This document shows, piece by piece, positions 7,910 to 16,510 of a stretch of DNA of 64,000 nt. Under the pieces are notes generated by a model, which had not been told where the DNA came from, ran no database searches, and saw only the letters and a list, made by a program, of their open reading frames with translations. Position 1 is the first letter of the stretch, and the number at the start of each line of letters is the position of its first letter. Source of the stretch: Actinobacillus genomosp. 1 (GTDB lineage Bacteria > Pseudomonadota > Gammaproteobacteria > Enterobacterales > Pasteurellaceae); assembly GCF_029774175.1 (NCBI RefSeq), contig NZ_CP103834.1, positions 692,501 to 756,500 of the forward strand. The letters run 5' to 3'. Made by a program: the position numbers and the translations under genes.

Positions 7910-9832
7910 TTACTCTTGTGCCAAGGCGGTAATCGGGTTGAGTTTTGAAGCGTTTTTTGCCGGCATATAGCCGAATACGACACCGATTAACGTAGAGCAG
8001 AATACCGCTAATACGACAGAAGCGGGCGAAAGAATCATTTTGAAATTTGTGCCCAACGTATTGAACGAGAAAATAATCGCTATCGCAAGTAGGATGCCGA
8101 TAATACCGCCCAGTAAACAGATTAATATCGCTTCAATCAGAAATTGCTGCAAGATATTGCTTTGTTTTGCCCCGATTGCCATACGCACACCGATTTCTTT
8201 CGTACGTTCGGTTACCGATACCAACATAATGTTCATTACACCGATACCGCCGACAATCAATGAGATCATCGCAATAGAAGAAATCAATAATTTCATCGTA
8301 TTGGTGGTGCTGGTAATTGTTTGTTTGATGGTATCACTGTTCATCACAAAGAAATCTTTTTTACCGTGTTTGGCTGTCAGCAACTCGTTAATACTTTTTT
8401 CCGCCGTTTGACTTTCTACATTATCTTTGACTTTAACGGTTAATGAATCGATGAATTTTTCACCGGAAATACGTTGCATAAGTGTAGTATAAGGCATCCA
8501 CATTTTTAAGCTGGTTTGATTTAGATTATTTGATTCTTGTGCCAGTCCGATAACTGTAAGCGGTTTTTTATCCACCAAAATCACTTTACCTTCAACAGGA
8601 TCGGTTAAACCGAGGTCTTTTTTGGTATTGGCATCAATCACTACAACTTGTGATGATAATTTAACTTCATCGGCATCAAAAAAACGCCCGGAAACCATTT
8701 TTAACCCTTTAACATTAACAAATTGTTCGCCTACACCATTGATTGAAGCGGTTACGTTAGTATTTCCGTAAATCACCGTCCCGCTCAAATTACTTGAGGG
8801 CGTAGTGCTGTCCACAAATTGTTGTTTATTCAGCATCATCGCATCACTAATGGTTAAATTTTTAGTCAAGTTTGCCCGGCGGTCACCAAAGCCGGTACCG
8901 TTCATAATCGTCATAGTGTTGGTACCTAAGCTATTAATATTTGAGAGAATTTGTTGCTGAGAACCTTGTCCTAGAGCGACAACCGAGATAACCGAAGTAA
9001 TACCGATAACAATTCCTAGCATAGTAAGCAACGCCCGCAATTTATGCGCCATAATCGCATTGGTTGCCATTTTGAATGACTCAATCAATTGGTCAAGAAA
9101 ACGTGGTTTTTTATATGCCCGTTTTGAGAGTTTTATCTCTTCCGAATAAGGTTGTTGGCGTTCATCTCGCACAATACAACCGTCTTTAATTTCAATGATT
9201 CTACTAGCGTTTGCAGCGATATTTGCATCATGAGTCACCATAATAATCGTATGGCCCTCTTTATGCAGATCTTTTAAGATCTCAAGTACGGTTTCACCAC
9301 TTTTTGAATCTAAAGCACCGGTCGGTTCGTCAGCTAAAATAATCTCGCCGCCGTTCATTAATGCTCGTGCAATACTTACTCTTTGTTGCTGTCCGCCGGA
9401 AAGTTGATTAGGACGATTTAACGTTTTATCGGCTAGGCCGAGCTTATCTAACAATTGATTAGCACGTTGTTTACGTGATGAATTATCCATTCCTGCATAA
9501 ATTGCAGGAAGAGCGACATTTTCATTGGCAGTTAAAGCGGAGAGTAGATTGTAACGCTGAAAAATGAAGCCGAACTTACGCTGGCGTAAATCGGAAAGTT
9601 CATCAGATGTCATATGCAACGTTTCTTTTCCGTCAATTTTACATACGCCGGAGCTTGCGGTATCTAGGCAGCCGATAATATTCATTAACGTCGATTTTCC
9701 CGAACCGGAAGCCCCGATGATGGCAACAAAATCACCCTGTTCGATCGTAACATTAATGTCTTTTAACACATGTGCAGTATTTTCACCCGAACCGAAATAC
9801 TTGTTCAGTTTTTCAATTTCAATTAATTTCAT
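7910..9832 (-). CDS. macB: MacB-type ABC transporter, fused ATPase and permease
   Basis: A 640-residue inner-membrane exporter of the MacB family, which with MacA and TolC exports macrolides, peptides and haem-related molecules in enteric bacteria. The N-terminal ATPase has Walker A (GASGSGKST, about 40-48), signature LSGGQQQRVSIARAL, and Walker B (IILADEPTGALD). The C-terminal half has one membrane segment near 270-295, a large periplasmic domain (to about 515) and three terminal membrane segments, the FtsX/MacB layout. The start codon has no clear Shine-Dalgarno; an ATTATCG/CGATAAT inverted repeat touches it. macA, usually directly upstream, is absent here; cpxA is the upstream neighbour. 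Confidence 0.9.
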   Translation of the reverse strand: MKLIEIEKLNKYFGSGENTAHVLKDINVTIEQGDFVAIIGASGSGKSTLMNIIGCLDTASSGVCKIDGKETLHMTSDELSDLRQRKFGFIFQRYNLLSALTANENVALPAIYAGMDNSSRKQRANQLLDKLGLADKTLNRPNQLSGGQQQRVSIARALMNGGEIILADEPTGALDSKSGETVLEILKDLHKEGHTIIMVTHDANIAANASRIIEIKDGCIVRDERQQPYSEEIKLSKRAYKKPRFLDQLIESFKMATNAIMAHKLRALLTMLGIVIGITSVISVVALGQGSQQQILSNINSLGTNTMTIMNGTGFGDRRANLTKNLTISDAMMLNKQQFVDSTTPSSNLSGTVIYGNTNVTASINGVGEQFVNVKGLKMVSGRFFDADEVKLSSQVVVIDANTKKDLGLTDPVEGKVILVDKKPLTVIGLAQESNNLNQTSLKMWMPYTTLMQRISGEKFIDSLTVKVKDNVESQTAEKSINELLTAKHGKKDFFVMNSDTIKQTITSTTNTMKLLISSIAMISLIVGGIGVMNIMLVSVTERTKEIGVRMAIGAKQSNILQQFLIEAILICLLGGIIGILLAIAIIFSFNTLGTNFKMILSPASVVLAVFCSTLIGVVFGYMPAKNASKLNPITALAQE

Positions 9833-9934
9833 ATTATCGCCGATAATTCTTATGGAAAGTCAGTAGAACCTTAAACAGATTCTATCTTAATAGATTATGG
9901 ATTTAAATATATAAAGAAAGGTTACGGAGGAGAA

Positions 9935-9978
9935 ACAAGCGGTCGTTTTTGCGTAATTTTTGACAAAAACGACCGCTT
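9935..9978 (-). terminator. Inverted uptake-signal pair after cpxA
   Basis: AAGCGGTCGTTTTT and AAAAACGACCGCTT make a 14-bp stem just past the cpxA stop. There is no long T-run after it, but the position fits a cpxA terminator. Confidence 0.65.
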
Positions 9979-9984
9979 TAACAT

Positions 9985-11385
9985 TTATTCAATCCATAGC
10001 GGCAACTTAATTTCGACTCTTAAACCGCCTAGTGAACTTTTCATCGCTTGTACACTGCCTTTGTGTTGTTGCACCGCATTGGCGACAATAGCAAGCCCTA
10101 AACCCGTACCGCCGGTTTGGCGATCTCGAGCTTCATCGACGCGGTAGAACGGACGAAAAATTTGTTGATATTCCGTTTCAGGAATACCATCTCCATCATC
10201 GTCAATCGCAATAACCAAATCGGTATTATCAATATAAATTAATACCTTAATACTTTTATGCGCATATTTTTGTGCATTGCGAATCACATTTTCCATAGCA
10301 CTAGCCAAAATATTCGGATTACCGTTAATGAAGAAATGTTCAGGATAGGTAATTCGTTGGCTAATGAATAAATCAAGGTGATTTTGTTCGGCATCGAATT
10401 TAGCATCTTCCAATAAGTCGTCCCAAATTTTATTTATTGAGAAAATTTCACGAGTCAGATGCTGATTCACTTGTTGTCGAGAGAGTACTAGCAGGTCATG
10501 TACCATGGTATCCAGCTTTTGAATCTGATTTTCGATTCGAGTTAATTCCTGTGATTCGCCGTTACGACGACGAATTAATGCCGTTGCTAGATGTAAACGT
10601 GCAAGCGGTGTTTTTAACTCATGTGAAATATCCGATACTAAACGTTGCTGGTGTAAGGTCAAATCTTGTAATGAGGTAATCATTTGGTTAAAACTTTTCC
10701 CTACCTCTCGCAATTCGTTAATTCCTTCCGTTTCTAAAGCGGGATTTATTGCAAAGTTACCGGTTGCTACCGCATTAGCCGAAAGTCTGAGTGCTTTAAC
10801 CGGACGGGCGATTTTCCATGACAGCCACAATAGAATAGGGATACTTACGCCAAGTACGATTAACAGCATAAGCCATGGAGAATCAAAAATTTGGTTGAAC
10901 AATTCTTCTTGCGGATCAACGGATTGTGCAAAATATTGAAAATATTCCCTTTTGCTGGATTTGACTAAAAACGGGCCATATATTTCTAAATTGCCAAAGC
11001 GACGTTGTAACGGCTCGGCAGGACTATCCGCTCGATATAAGAATACTTGAAAAGATTTTATCGTATGTGGATCCACGCCGACAAAAACACCGGTTTTCCA
11101 ATCTAGTAAAATGACATCAAATCCGTTTGTAGTCGCTACGGAAAGTTTACGTTCGAAAATTTCATCTAAATTGTATTGCATTTCCGTACTGTGGCTTTCT
11201 TGCTGAAAAAAGTCACGTTCATCCGTTTCAATCGGCAGAAATGAACGGGCATCAAAATTAGGTATTGCCAGCGTAATAGCAAGTAGAATAGCGAAAGTTA
11301 ATCCGAAATAAGCAAATAATTGATAAGCAAGATAGTTTCTCATTGATTTAATCTTACTTAAGATATAAGTAATATATTTAGGCAT
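9985..11385 (-). CDS. cpxA: Envelope-stress sensor histidine kinase CpxA
   Basis: The membrane sensor of the Cpx two-component system phosphorylates CpxR when envelope proteins misfold. Order of parts: a first membrane segment (about 24-41), a periplasmic sensor, a second membrane segment (about 171-190), HAMP, the phospho-acceptor helix SDISHELKTPLARL (His 255 in this numbering) and the ATP-binding DDDGDGIP / TGGTGLGLAI boxes. The alternative start at 11343 (MRNYLAYQLF) lines up better with E. coli CpxA; neither has a strong ribosome site. It lies 65 bases after cpxR with a hairpin terminator in between. Confidence 0.92.
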   Translation of the reverse strand: MPKYITYILSKIKSMRNYLAYQLFAYFGLTFAILLAITLAIPNFDARSFLPIETDERDFFQQESHSTEMQYNLDEIFERKLSVATTNGFDVILLDWKTGVFVGVDPHTIKSFQVFLYRADSPAEPLQRRFGNLEIYGPFLVKSSKREYFQYFAQSVDPQEELFNQIFDSPWLMLLIVLGVSIPILLWLSWKIARPVKALRLSANAVATGNFAINPALETEGINELREVGKSFNQMITSLQDLTLHQQRLVSDISHELKTPLARLHLATALIRRRNGESQELTRIENQIQKLDTMVHDLLVLSRQQVNQHLTREIFSINKIWDDLLEDAKFDAEQNHLDLFISQRITYPEHFFINGNPNILASAMENVIRNAQKYAHKSIKVLIYIDNTDLVIAIDDDGDGIPETEYQQIFRPFYRVDEARDRQTGGTGLGLAIVANAVQQHKGSVQAMKSSLGGLRVEIKLPLWIE

Positions 11386-11411
11386 GTAATTTCACACTTC
11401 ATTTGAAAAGA

Positions 11412-11437
11412 AAATCCCTCGATAAACCGAGGGATTT
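11412..11437 (-). terminator. Terminator-like hairpin between cpxR and cpxA
   Basis: AAATCCCTCG (11412-11421) and CGAGGGATTT (11428-11437) form a perfect 10-bp stem. Read on the minus strand it is followed by TCTTTTC. It sits inside the cpxRA operon and would lower cpxA expression relative to cpxR. Confidence 0.8.
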
Positions 11438-11450
11438 AAAAGAAAAGGAT

Positions 11451-12179
11451 TTATTTTTCAGTAACGAGCAAATAACCTCGACCGCGTAATGTTTTAAACC
11501 ACGGCAAATTATCGTTGCGCTCCGGTAATTTTTTGCGGAGATTAGAAATGTGCATATCAATTGCACGATCGTAAGGCGTTAGACGTTTTCCTAAAATCTC
11601 TAAGCTTAACAACTCACGAGAGAGTATTTGTCCCGGATTACGCATTAGCATTTGCAATAATGCGAATTCCGTACCGGTTAAATCTAAATCGCGACCTTCA
11701 AAAATAGCTTGTTGGCGACCGGGGTGCAATTCGACACCGCCGAATGAAAGTTGTTTACTGTTTTCTTCCGGCGACTGATTAGAATAAGTAATCACATCGG
11801 GATTCGATAAAGAGTTAGAAGTCGTACGGCGTAAAATCGCTTTGATACGTGCGACTAATTCTCGATCATTAAAAGGCTTCGGTAAATAATCATCTGCACC
11901 TAATTCTAAACCGAGGACACGATCAATCTCATCATCTCTGGCACTTAACATTAATACCGGCGTAGAGTGTTTTTGGCGCAATTGTTTTAATGTCTCGATA
12001 CCGTTTAATACCGGCATCATCACATCTAAAAGAATAAGATCATAACTTTGTAATTCCAATTCTGTCAGCGCATCTTGACCGTTATGCACACAATGAATCT
12101 CAAAACCTTCTAGCGAGAGTAATTCCGCTAATAATTCCGTCAGTTCAATATCGTCATCAACGAGTAAAATTCTAGGCAT
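11451..12179 (-). CDS. cpxR: Response regulator CpxR
   Basis: A 242-residue OmpR/PhoB-type regulator that acts with CpxA on envelope quality control. The receiver domain has the acidic pair DDD (residues 8-10), the phospho-acceptor Asp52 in LILLDVMMP, Thr/Ser and the conserved Lys in PKPFNDREL. The winged helix follows from about 135 (ALLQMLMRNPGQILSREL… and the FKTLRGRGYLL end). AGGAA precedes the start. It is the first gene of the cpxRA pair; cpxP was not seen next to it. Confidence 0.95.
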   Translation of the reverse strand: MPRILLVDDDIELTELLAELLSLEGFEIHCVHNGQDALTELELQSYDLILLDVMMPVLNGIETLKQLRQKHSTPVLMLSARDDEIDRVLGLELGADDYLPKPFNDRELVARIKAILRRTTSNSLSNPDVITYSNQSPEENSKQLSFGGVELHPGRQQAIFEGRDLDLTGTEFALLQMLMRNPGQILSRELLSLEILGKRLTPYDRAIDMHISNLRKKLPERNDNLPWFKTLRGRGYLLVTEK

Positions 12180-12272
12180 AGATAATTCCTATTTTTATTT
12201 AATTATGTTTATTACTGTAACTAATTGACATAGTTATGATAATTTACAACTTTATCAAGGTTTGTCAATTCA

Positions 12273-13052
12273 TTATAGCGATTTTATTTGATCCCAAATA
12301 AAATCAAGTTCGTGCAGGGCGCATTCTTGTACGGATTTTCCCTGCGCTTTAACTACGCTTTCCACTTTTTTAAAACGTCTTTCGAATTTCACGTTTGCAT
12401 TGCGTAAACTTGTTTCGGCATCAATCTTATAATGACGGCAGAGATTAACGGTCGCAAATAAGAAATCGCCTAATTCTTCTTCCAGTTTACTGGCACTTTG
12501 AGGGTATTGAGCCATTTCATCTTTGACTTCTTGTAACTCTTCTTCTACTTTAGCTAATACGTCTTGCGGGTTATCCCAGTCAAAACCGACTTTAGCACAG
12601 CGTTTTTGCAGTTTATTGGCACGAGTTAATGCCGGTAAAGCGAAAGGTACATCGTCTAAAATAGATTCTTGCTGCCGGCGTTTAGTTTCGGAAGCTTTTT
12701 GTTCTTCCCAATTTTTCAGTGCTTCTTCACTATTTGAAGCGGTTTTGTCGCCAAACACGTGAGGGTGTCTATAAATTAATTTACGATGAATGTCATTTAG
12801 TACGTCATCAAAAGTAAAAGTTCCTTCTTCTTTTGCCAATTGGCTAAGAAATACGACTTGTAAGAGCAGATCGCCTAATTCCTCCCGTAAAGAGGATCTG
12901 TCTTTTGTATGAATAGCTTCCGCGACTTCATAAGTTTCTTCTAATAAGCAAGGGAGCATAGAGTCAAAATCCTGTTTTATATCCCATGGACAACCCGTTT
13001 GAGGATCACGCAATTTAGCGACGACTTCAAGAAATTGATTGATAGTAACCAT
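12273..13052 (-). CDS. mazG: Nucleoside triphosphate pyrophosphohydrolase MazG
   Basis: Hydrolyses (d)NTPs to monophosphates and pyrophosphate; in E. coli it lowers ppGpp and cleans the nucleotide pool. The 259 residues hold two tandem all-alpha MazG domains, each with an EExxE…EExGD metal motif (LEETYEVAEAI / REELGDLLLQ, and VEEELQEVKDEM / EEELGDFLFA). AGGAAGG lies upstream of the start. It is monocistronic on the minus strand and upstream of cpxR, with about 90 bases between, too long to assign to one operon. Confidence 0.95.
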   Translation of the reverse strand: MVTINQFLEVVAKLRDPQTGCPWDIKQDFDSMLPCLLEETYEVAEAIHTKDRSSLREELGDLLLQVVFLSQLAKEEGTFTFDDVLNDIHRKLIYRHPHVFGDKTASNSEEALKNWEEQKASETKRRQQESILDDVPFALPALTRANKLQKRCAKVGFDWDNPQDVLAKVEEELQEVKDEMAQYPQSASKLEEELGDFLFATVNLCRHYKIDAETSLRNANVKFERRFKKVESVVKAQGKSVQECALHELDFIWDQIKSL

Positions 13053-13192
13053 AAACCTTCCTATTTATTTGTAATTTGCATATAAAACAAGGTTATTTTG
13101 GCAGGTTAGTAATGAGTTTCAACTAAAAATTTAACAATTTATCCAGAAAATTGTTAAAATAATTAAAATGATTAAGTTTTCTAAGAGAAAAT

Positions 13193-13294
13193 ATGGCGGC
13201 TGAAAAATTAACAAAAAAACGATTAATACAAATTTTAATTATGCTGTGTATTTTAATCGGTGCATTTATTTACCGTACTTATACACATAGCTGA
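13193..13294 (+). CDS. Candidate 33-residue single-span membrane protein upstream of accD
   Basis: A short frame begins MAAEKLTKKRLIQILIMLCI and ends in YRTYTHS. It has a basic N-terminal face (KLTKKR) followed by a hydrophobic helix of about 16 residues (LIQILIMLCILIGAFIY, roughly 11-27), the form of a small inner-membrane protein. AAGAG stands five bases before the ATG. It lies in an otherwise empty 345-base gap and 104 bases before accD. I do not recognise a family. Chance is possible at this length; the topology and ribosome site favour a real gene. Confidence 0.5.
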   Translation: MAAEKLTKKRLIQILIMLCILIGAFIYRTYTHS

Positions 13295-13398
13295 TATTTC
13301 AGCTGATCAGATCAGATTTGTATTATTAAAGCATATCCAAATCGCCGGAATTATGCTTTAATACCGATAATTTTTTGTCAAAATAATAAGGTTAAAAA

Positions 13399-14292
13399 AT
13401 GAGCTGGATTGAAAGAATTTTAGGTAGAACCTCTTCATCGTCAAGCAGTAGTAAATCTAAAGTGCCGGAAGGCGTTTGGACAAAATGTACAAGCTGTGAA
13501 CAGGTACTATACAGCGAAGAGCTTAAACGTAATATGTACGTTTGCCCAAAATGTAATCATCATATGCGTTTTGATGCACGTACTCGTTTATTATCGTTAT
13601 TAGATCAAGATAGCGCACAAGAGATTGCCGCAGAGTTAGAACCGCAGGACATCTTAAAATTTAAAGATTTGAAAAAATATAAAGATCGTTTAACTGCAGC
13701 GCAAAAACAAACCGGTGAAAAAGATTCTTTTATTACGATGTACGGTACATTACATAATATGCCGGTAGTAGTCGCTTCATTTAACTTTGAATTTATGGGC
13801 GGTTCAATGGGCTCGGTTGTCGGTGCAAAATTCGTACGTGCGGCGGAGCGAGCTTTAGCGGAGAATATCCCGTTTATCTGTTTCTCTGCATCAGGCGGTG
13901 CTCGTATGCAAGAAGCATTATTCTCTTTAATGCAGATGGCAAAAACTAGCGCAATTTTAGCAAAAATGCGTGAAAAAGGAGTGCCGTTTATTTCTGTTTT
14001 AACTGACCCGACACTAGGTGGCGTTTCGGCAAGTTTGGCGATGTTAGGTGATATCAATATCGCGGAACCTAAAGCATTAATCGGTTTTGCCGGCCCTCGT
14101 GTTATCGAACAAACCGTACGTGAAAAATTACCGGAAGGCTTCCAACGTGCAGAGTTCCTATTAGAACACGGTGCGATTGATATGATTGTACAACGTAAAG
14201 ATATGCGTGATACGCTTGCGCGTTTATGTGCGAAAATGACCAATAAACCAACGCCGTTTAAAGCAGCGGAACTTATTGTTGAAGAAGCGTAA
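13399..14292 (+). CDS. accD: Acetyl-CoA carboxylase carboxyltransferase subunit beta
   Basis: AccD with AccA transfers the carboxyl group from biotin to acetyl-CoA, the first step of fatty acid synthesis. The four-cysteine zinc ribbon (CTSCEQ … CPKCNHH, about residues 30-56) precedes the crotonase-fold carboxyltransferase domain (FMGGSMGSVVG, SASGGARMQEA). The 297 residues fit the family. The start is preceded by AAGG. The gene is followed by a terminator and then folC, the same accD-folC order found in many gammaproteobacteria. Confidence 0.97.
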   Translation: MSWIERILGRTSSSSSSSKSKVPEGVWTKCTSCEQVLYSEELKRNMYVCPKCNHHMRFDARTRLLSLLDQDSAQEIAAELEPQDILKFKDLKKYKDRLTAAQKQTGEKDSFITMYGTLHNMPVVVASFNFEFMGGSMGSVVGAKFVRAAERALAENIPFICFSASGGARMQEALFSLMQMAKTSAILAKMREKGVPFISVLTDPTLGGVSASLAMLGDINIAEPKALIGFAGPRVIEQTVREKLPEGFQRAEFLLEHGAIDMIVQRKDMRDTLARLCAKMTNKPTPFKAAELIVEEA

Positions 14293-14310
14293 TTTTATTT
14301 AATATTGACT

Positions 14311-14338
14311 AAGCCACGTTATACGTGGCTTTCTTTTT
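14311..14338 (+). terminator. accD terminator, 12 bases before folC
   Basis: AAGCCACGT (14311-14319) and ACGTGGCTT (14323-14331) form a 9-bp stem with a TAT loop and TCTTTTT after it. Because folC begins at 14350, folC is probably reached by partial readthrough or by translation from a promoter inside accD. Confidence 0.88.
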
Positions 14339-14349
14339 GAGAAAGATAT

Positions 14350-15651
14350 ATGAATACTTTAACAGCTCCAACGATTAATGACAGCCTTACTACGTGGTTA
14401 GATTACTTAGAAAAATCGCATTTTAAGCCGATTGATATGGGCTTAGAACGTATTAAAGGCGTAGCACAAGAATTAGACTTACTTCAACCGGCTCCCTATG
14501 TCATTACTGTTGCCGGTACTAACGGTAAAGGTTCAACTTGTCGTTTACTTGAAGTGGCTTTATTAAAAGCCGGCTATCGTGTCGGTGTCTATTCATCACC
14601 TCATCTGATTCGTTACAATGAGCGAGTAAGAATCCAAGGAGAATTACTCAATGATGAAGCTCACGTTCAATCATTTGCAAAAATCCAACAAAAAAAGACC
14701 GCTTCTTTAACCTATTTTGAATTTAGCACGCTTTCTGCATTACAGCTTTTTAAAGAGGTAAATTTAGATATCGTGATTTTAGAGGTTGGGCTTGGCGGAC
14801 GTTTAGATGCAACCAATATTGTTGATCCGCATTTAGCTGTCATCACATCTATTGATATTGATCACGTTGAGTTTCTTGGTGATAACCGAGAAGATATCGG
14901 GCGAGAGAAAGCAGGTATATTCCGTGAAAATATTCCAGTAATTATCGGTGAGCCGGATTGCCCGAAAAGCATTTTACAGCAAGCGAAAGCACTTAATTGC
15001 CAAGTGGTTAGACGCAATGTAAATTGGAAATATTCCGTAGAAAATAACCGCTTCCACTGGCAATCGGAATTTATTGATTGGCAAGATTTACCGATGCCGC
15101 AAATTCCGATTCCAAATGCAGGTACCGCTTTAGCCGTTTTGGCTCAACTTCCGTTTGAAATTAATGAACAAGTGGTTAGAGCCGCATTGCAAGAAGCACA
15201 AATGACCGCACGTTTCCAAACGCTAACCGAACAAGATTTTGCAAATTTTTCCGGAAAACGACCGCTTGCTCAAGTGATTATTGATGTCGGGCACAATCCG
15301 CATGCGGCAAAATATTTGGCGGAACGTCTAATGTCACTAAAACAGCCAAATCAAAAGGTTTATGCGGTATTTAGTGCATTGGTTGATAAAGATTTAAGCG
15401 GCATCGTAGAGCCTTTAGCCGATGTCATTGACGAATGGCATTGTGCCGGTTTAGCAGGATATCGAGGACAATCAGGGGAAGCGGTCTATCAAAAACTGGC
15501 AAACGTTTTGCCAAATTCGACCGCTTGTTATTACCAAACTGTTCCCGAAGCTGCTGAATCATTATTCGCCAAAGCGAATAAAACCGACATTATCCTAATT
15601 TTCGGTTCATTCCACACCGTGAGCGATTTTTTGGTTTGGATAGCGCAGTAA
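14350..15651 (+). CDS. folC: Dihydrofolate synthase / folylpolyglutamate synthase FolC
   Basis: A Mur-ligase-type enzyme that adds glutamate to dihydropteroate and then to folates. The 433 residues include the P-loop VAGTNGKGSTCRLLE (about 54-68), SSPHLIRYNERVRI, the GGRLDATNIV motif and the C-terminal DVGHNPHAAKYL. GAGAAAG precedes the ATG. It stands between accD and the initiator tRNA. An uptake signal half is present inside the gene near 15245-15265 and again near 15510-15530. Confidence 0.96.
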   Translation: MNTLTAPTINDSLTTWLDYLEKSHFKPIDMGLERIKGVAQELDLLQPAPYVITVAGTNGKGSTCRLLEVALLKAGYRVGVYSSPHLIRYNERVRIQGELLNDEAHVQSFAKIQQKKTASLTYFEFSTLSALQLFKEVNLDIVILEVGLGGRLDATNIVDPHLAVITSIDIDHVEFLGDNREDIGREKAGIFRENIPVIIGEPDCPKSILQQAKALNCQVVRRNVNWKYSVENNRFHWQSEFIDWQDLPMPQIPIPNAGTALAVLAQLPFEINEQVVRAALQEAQMTARFQTLTEQDFANFSGKRPLAQVIIDVGHNPHAAKYLAERLMSLKQPNQKVYAVFSALVDKDLSGIVEPLADVIDEWHCAGLAGYRGQSGEAVYQKLANVLPNSTACYYQTVPEAAESLFAKANKTDIILIFGSFHTVSDFLVWIAQ

Positions 15652-15696
15652 TTTGTTGTTTTGTTCACCAAACGAAAATAAATTCGAAAAAAGTGC

Positions 15697-15724
15697 TTGC
15701 ATTGGTTTTGGAAATCTCTATAAT
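15697..15724 (+). promoter_or_regulatory. Promoter of the initiator tRNA gene
   Basis: TTGCAT (15697-15702) and TATAAT (15719-15724) are 16 bases apart and end 13 bases before the tRNA, a close sigma-70 fit. Confidence 0.8.
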
Positions 15725-15737
15725 AAACCACATCAGA

Positions 15738-15814
<77 letters not shown>

Positions 15815-15823
15815 GTTTTAAGG

Positions 15824-15854
15824 CTCACAGTTTTGTTTAAAACTGTGAGTTTTG
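15824..15854 (+). terminator. Terminator after metY
   Basis: CTCACAGTTTT (15824-15834) and AAAACTGTGAG (15839-15849) give an 11-bp stem with a GTTT loop and a short T-run. Confidence 0.88.
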
Positions 15855-15929
15855 TTTTATATAGCCTTTGTTAATTTTCGATAACGAACATAAATTTGCA
15901 AAATATGGTATAAAACAAACCGCTTAAAG

Positions 15930-15958
15930 CCCCACGGTTTTCCGTCTGGGGTTTTTTT
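15930..15958 (+). terminator. Second terminator in the rimP leader
   Basis: CCCCACGG and CCGTCTGGGG form a hairpin around TTTT, followed by seven T. It lies about 75 bases upstream of rimP and could attenuate transcription that passes metY. Confidence 0.8.
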
Positions 15959-15983
15959 GTGGCCGGTAGATCATAATCGTATC

Positions 15984-16010
15984 AAAAGAGCTGGTTAAGG
16001 CTCTTTTTTT
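15984..16010 (+). terminator. Third terminator, immediately before rimP
   Basis: AAAAGAGC (15984-15991) and GCTCTTTT (16000-16007) form a stem followed by more T. It lies 23 bases upstream of the rimP start, so it probably acts as an attenuator. In E. coli the same operon leader is attenuated with NusA feedback; this is inferred here. Confidence 0.75.
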
Positions 16011-16032
16011 ATATCTGTTAGGAGGATATTCC

Positions 16033-16494
16033 TTGGCAACTTTAGAACAAAAATTAGAAGAACTCGTTTCCGATACCATTGAATCTATGGGCTGTGAATT
16101 AGTCGGGATTGAGTGTCAGCGAGCAGGGCGTTTTTTAACGGTACGCCTATATATTGATAAAGAAGGCGGCGTAACTATTGATGATTGTAGTGATGTAAGC
16201 CGTCAAGTGAGTGCGATTCTCGATGTTGAAGATCCGATTGCGGATAAATACAACTTAGAAGTTTCATCACCGGGTTTAGATCGCCCGCTCTTTACGCTTG
16301 AACATTACCAACGTTTTATCGGACAAGAAGTCATGATTCACTTACGTATTCCGATGTTCGATCGCCGTAAATGGCAAGGTAAATTAGAGAGTGTGGAAGG
16401 CGACTTAATTACGCTTACGGTGGATAACGAAACTCGTCAATTCGCATTCGGTAATATTCAAAAAGCAAATTTAGTTCCGGTTTTTAATTTTTAG
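16033..16494 (+). CDS. rimP: Ribosome maturation factor RimP
   Basis: Assists 30S subunit maturation. The 153 residues begin MATLEQKLEELV, close to E. coli MSTLEQKL, and keep the YNLEVSSPGLDRPLF segment and the C-terminal SNIQKANLVP-like tail. The start codon is TTG; the assignment is supported by a strong AGGAGGA eight bases upstream and by the family N-terminus. It is first in rimP-nusA-infB. Confidence 0.95.
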   Translation: MATLEQKLEELVSDTIESMGCELVGIECQRAGRFLTVRLYIDKEGGVTIDDCSDVSRQVSAILDVEDPIADKYNLEVSSPGLDRPLFTLEHYQRFIGQEVMIHLRIPMFDRRKWQGKLESVEGDLITLTVDNETRQFAFGNIQKANLVPVFNF

Positions 16495-16510
16495 AAGGTT
16501 AATCCCAAAA

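Noticed and set aside
12180..12272. CpxR box for self-regulation upstream of cpxR
   Set aside because: Only partial GTAAA-like pieces are present, without the right tandem spacing.
13605..14243. 212-codon open frame on the minus strand inside accD
   Set aside because: It lies wholly opposite a secure gene, has no ribosome site and encodes no recognisable domain; it is a by-product of accD codon use.
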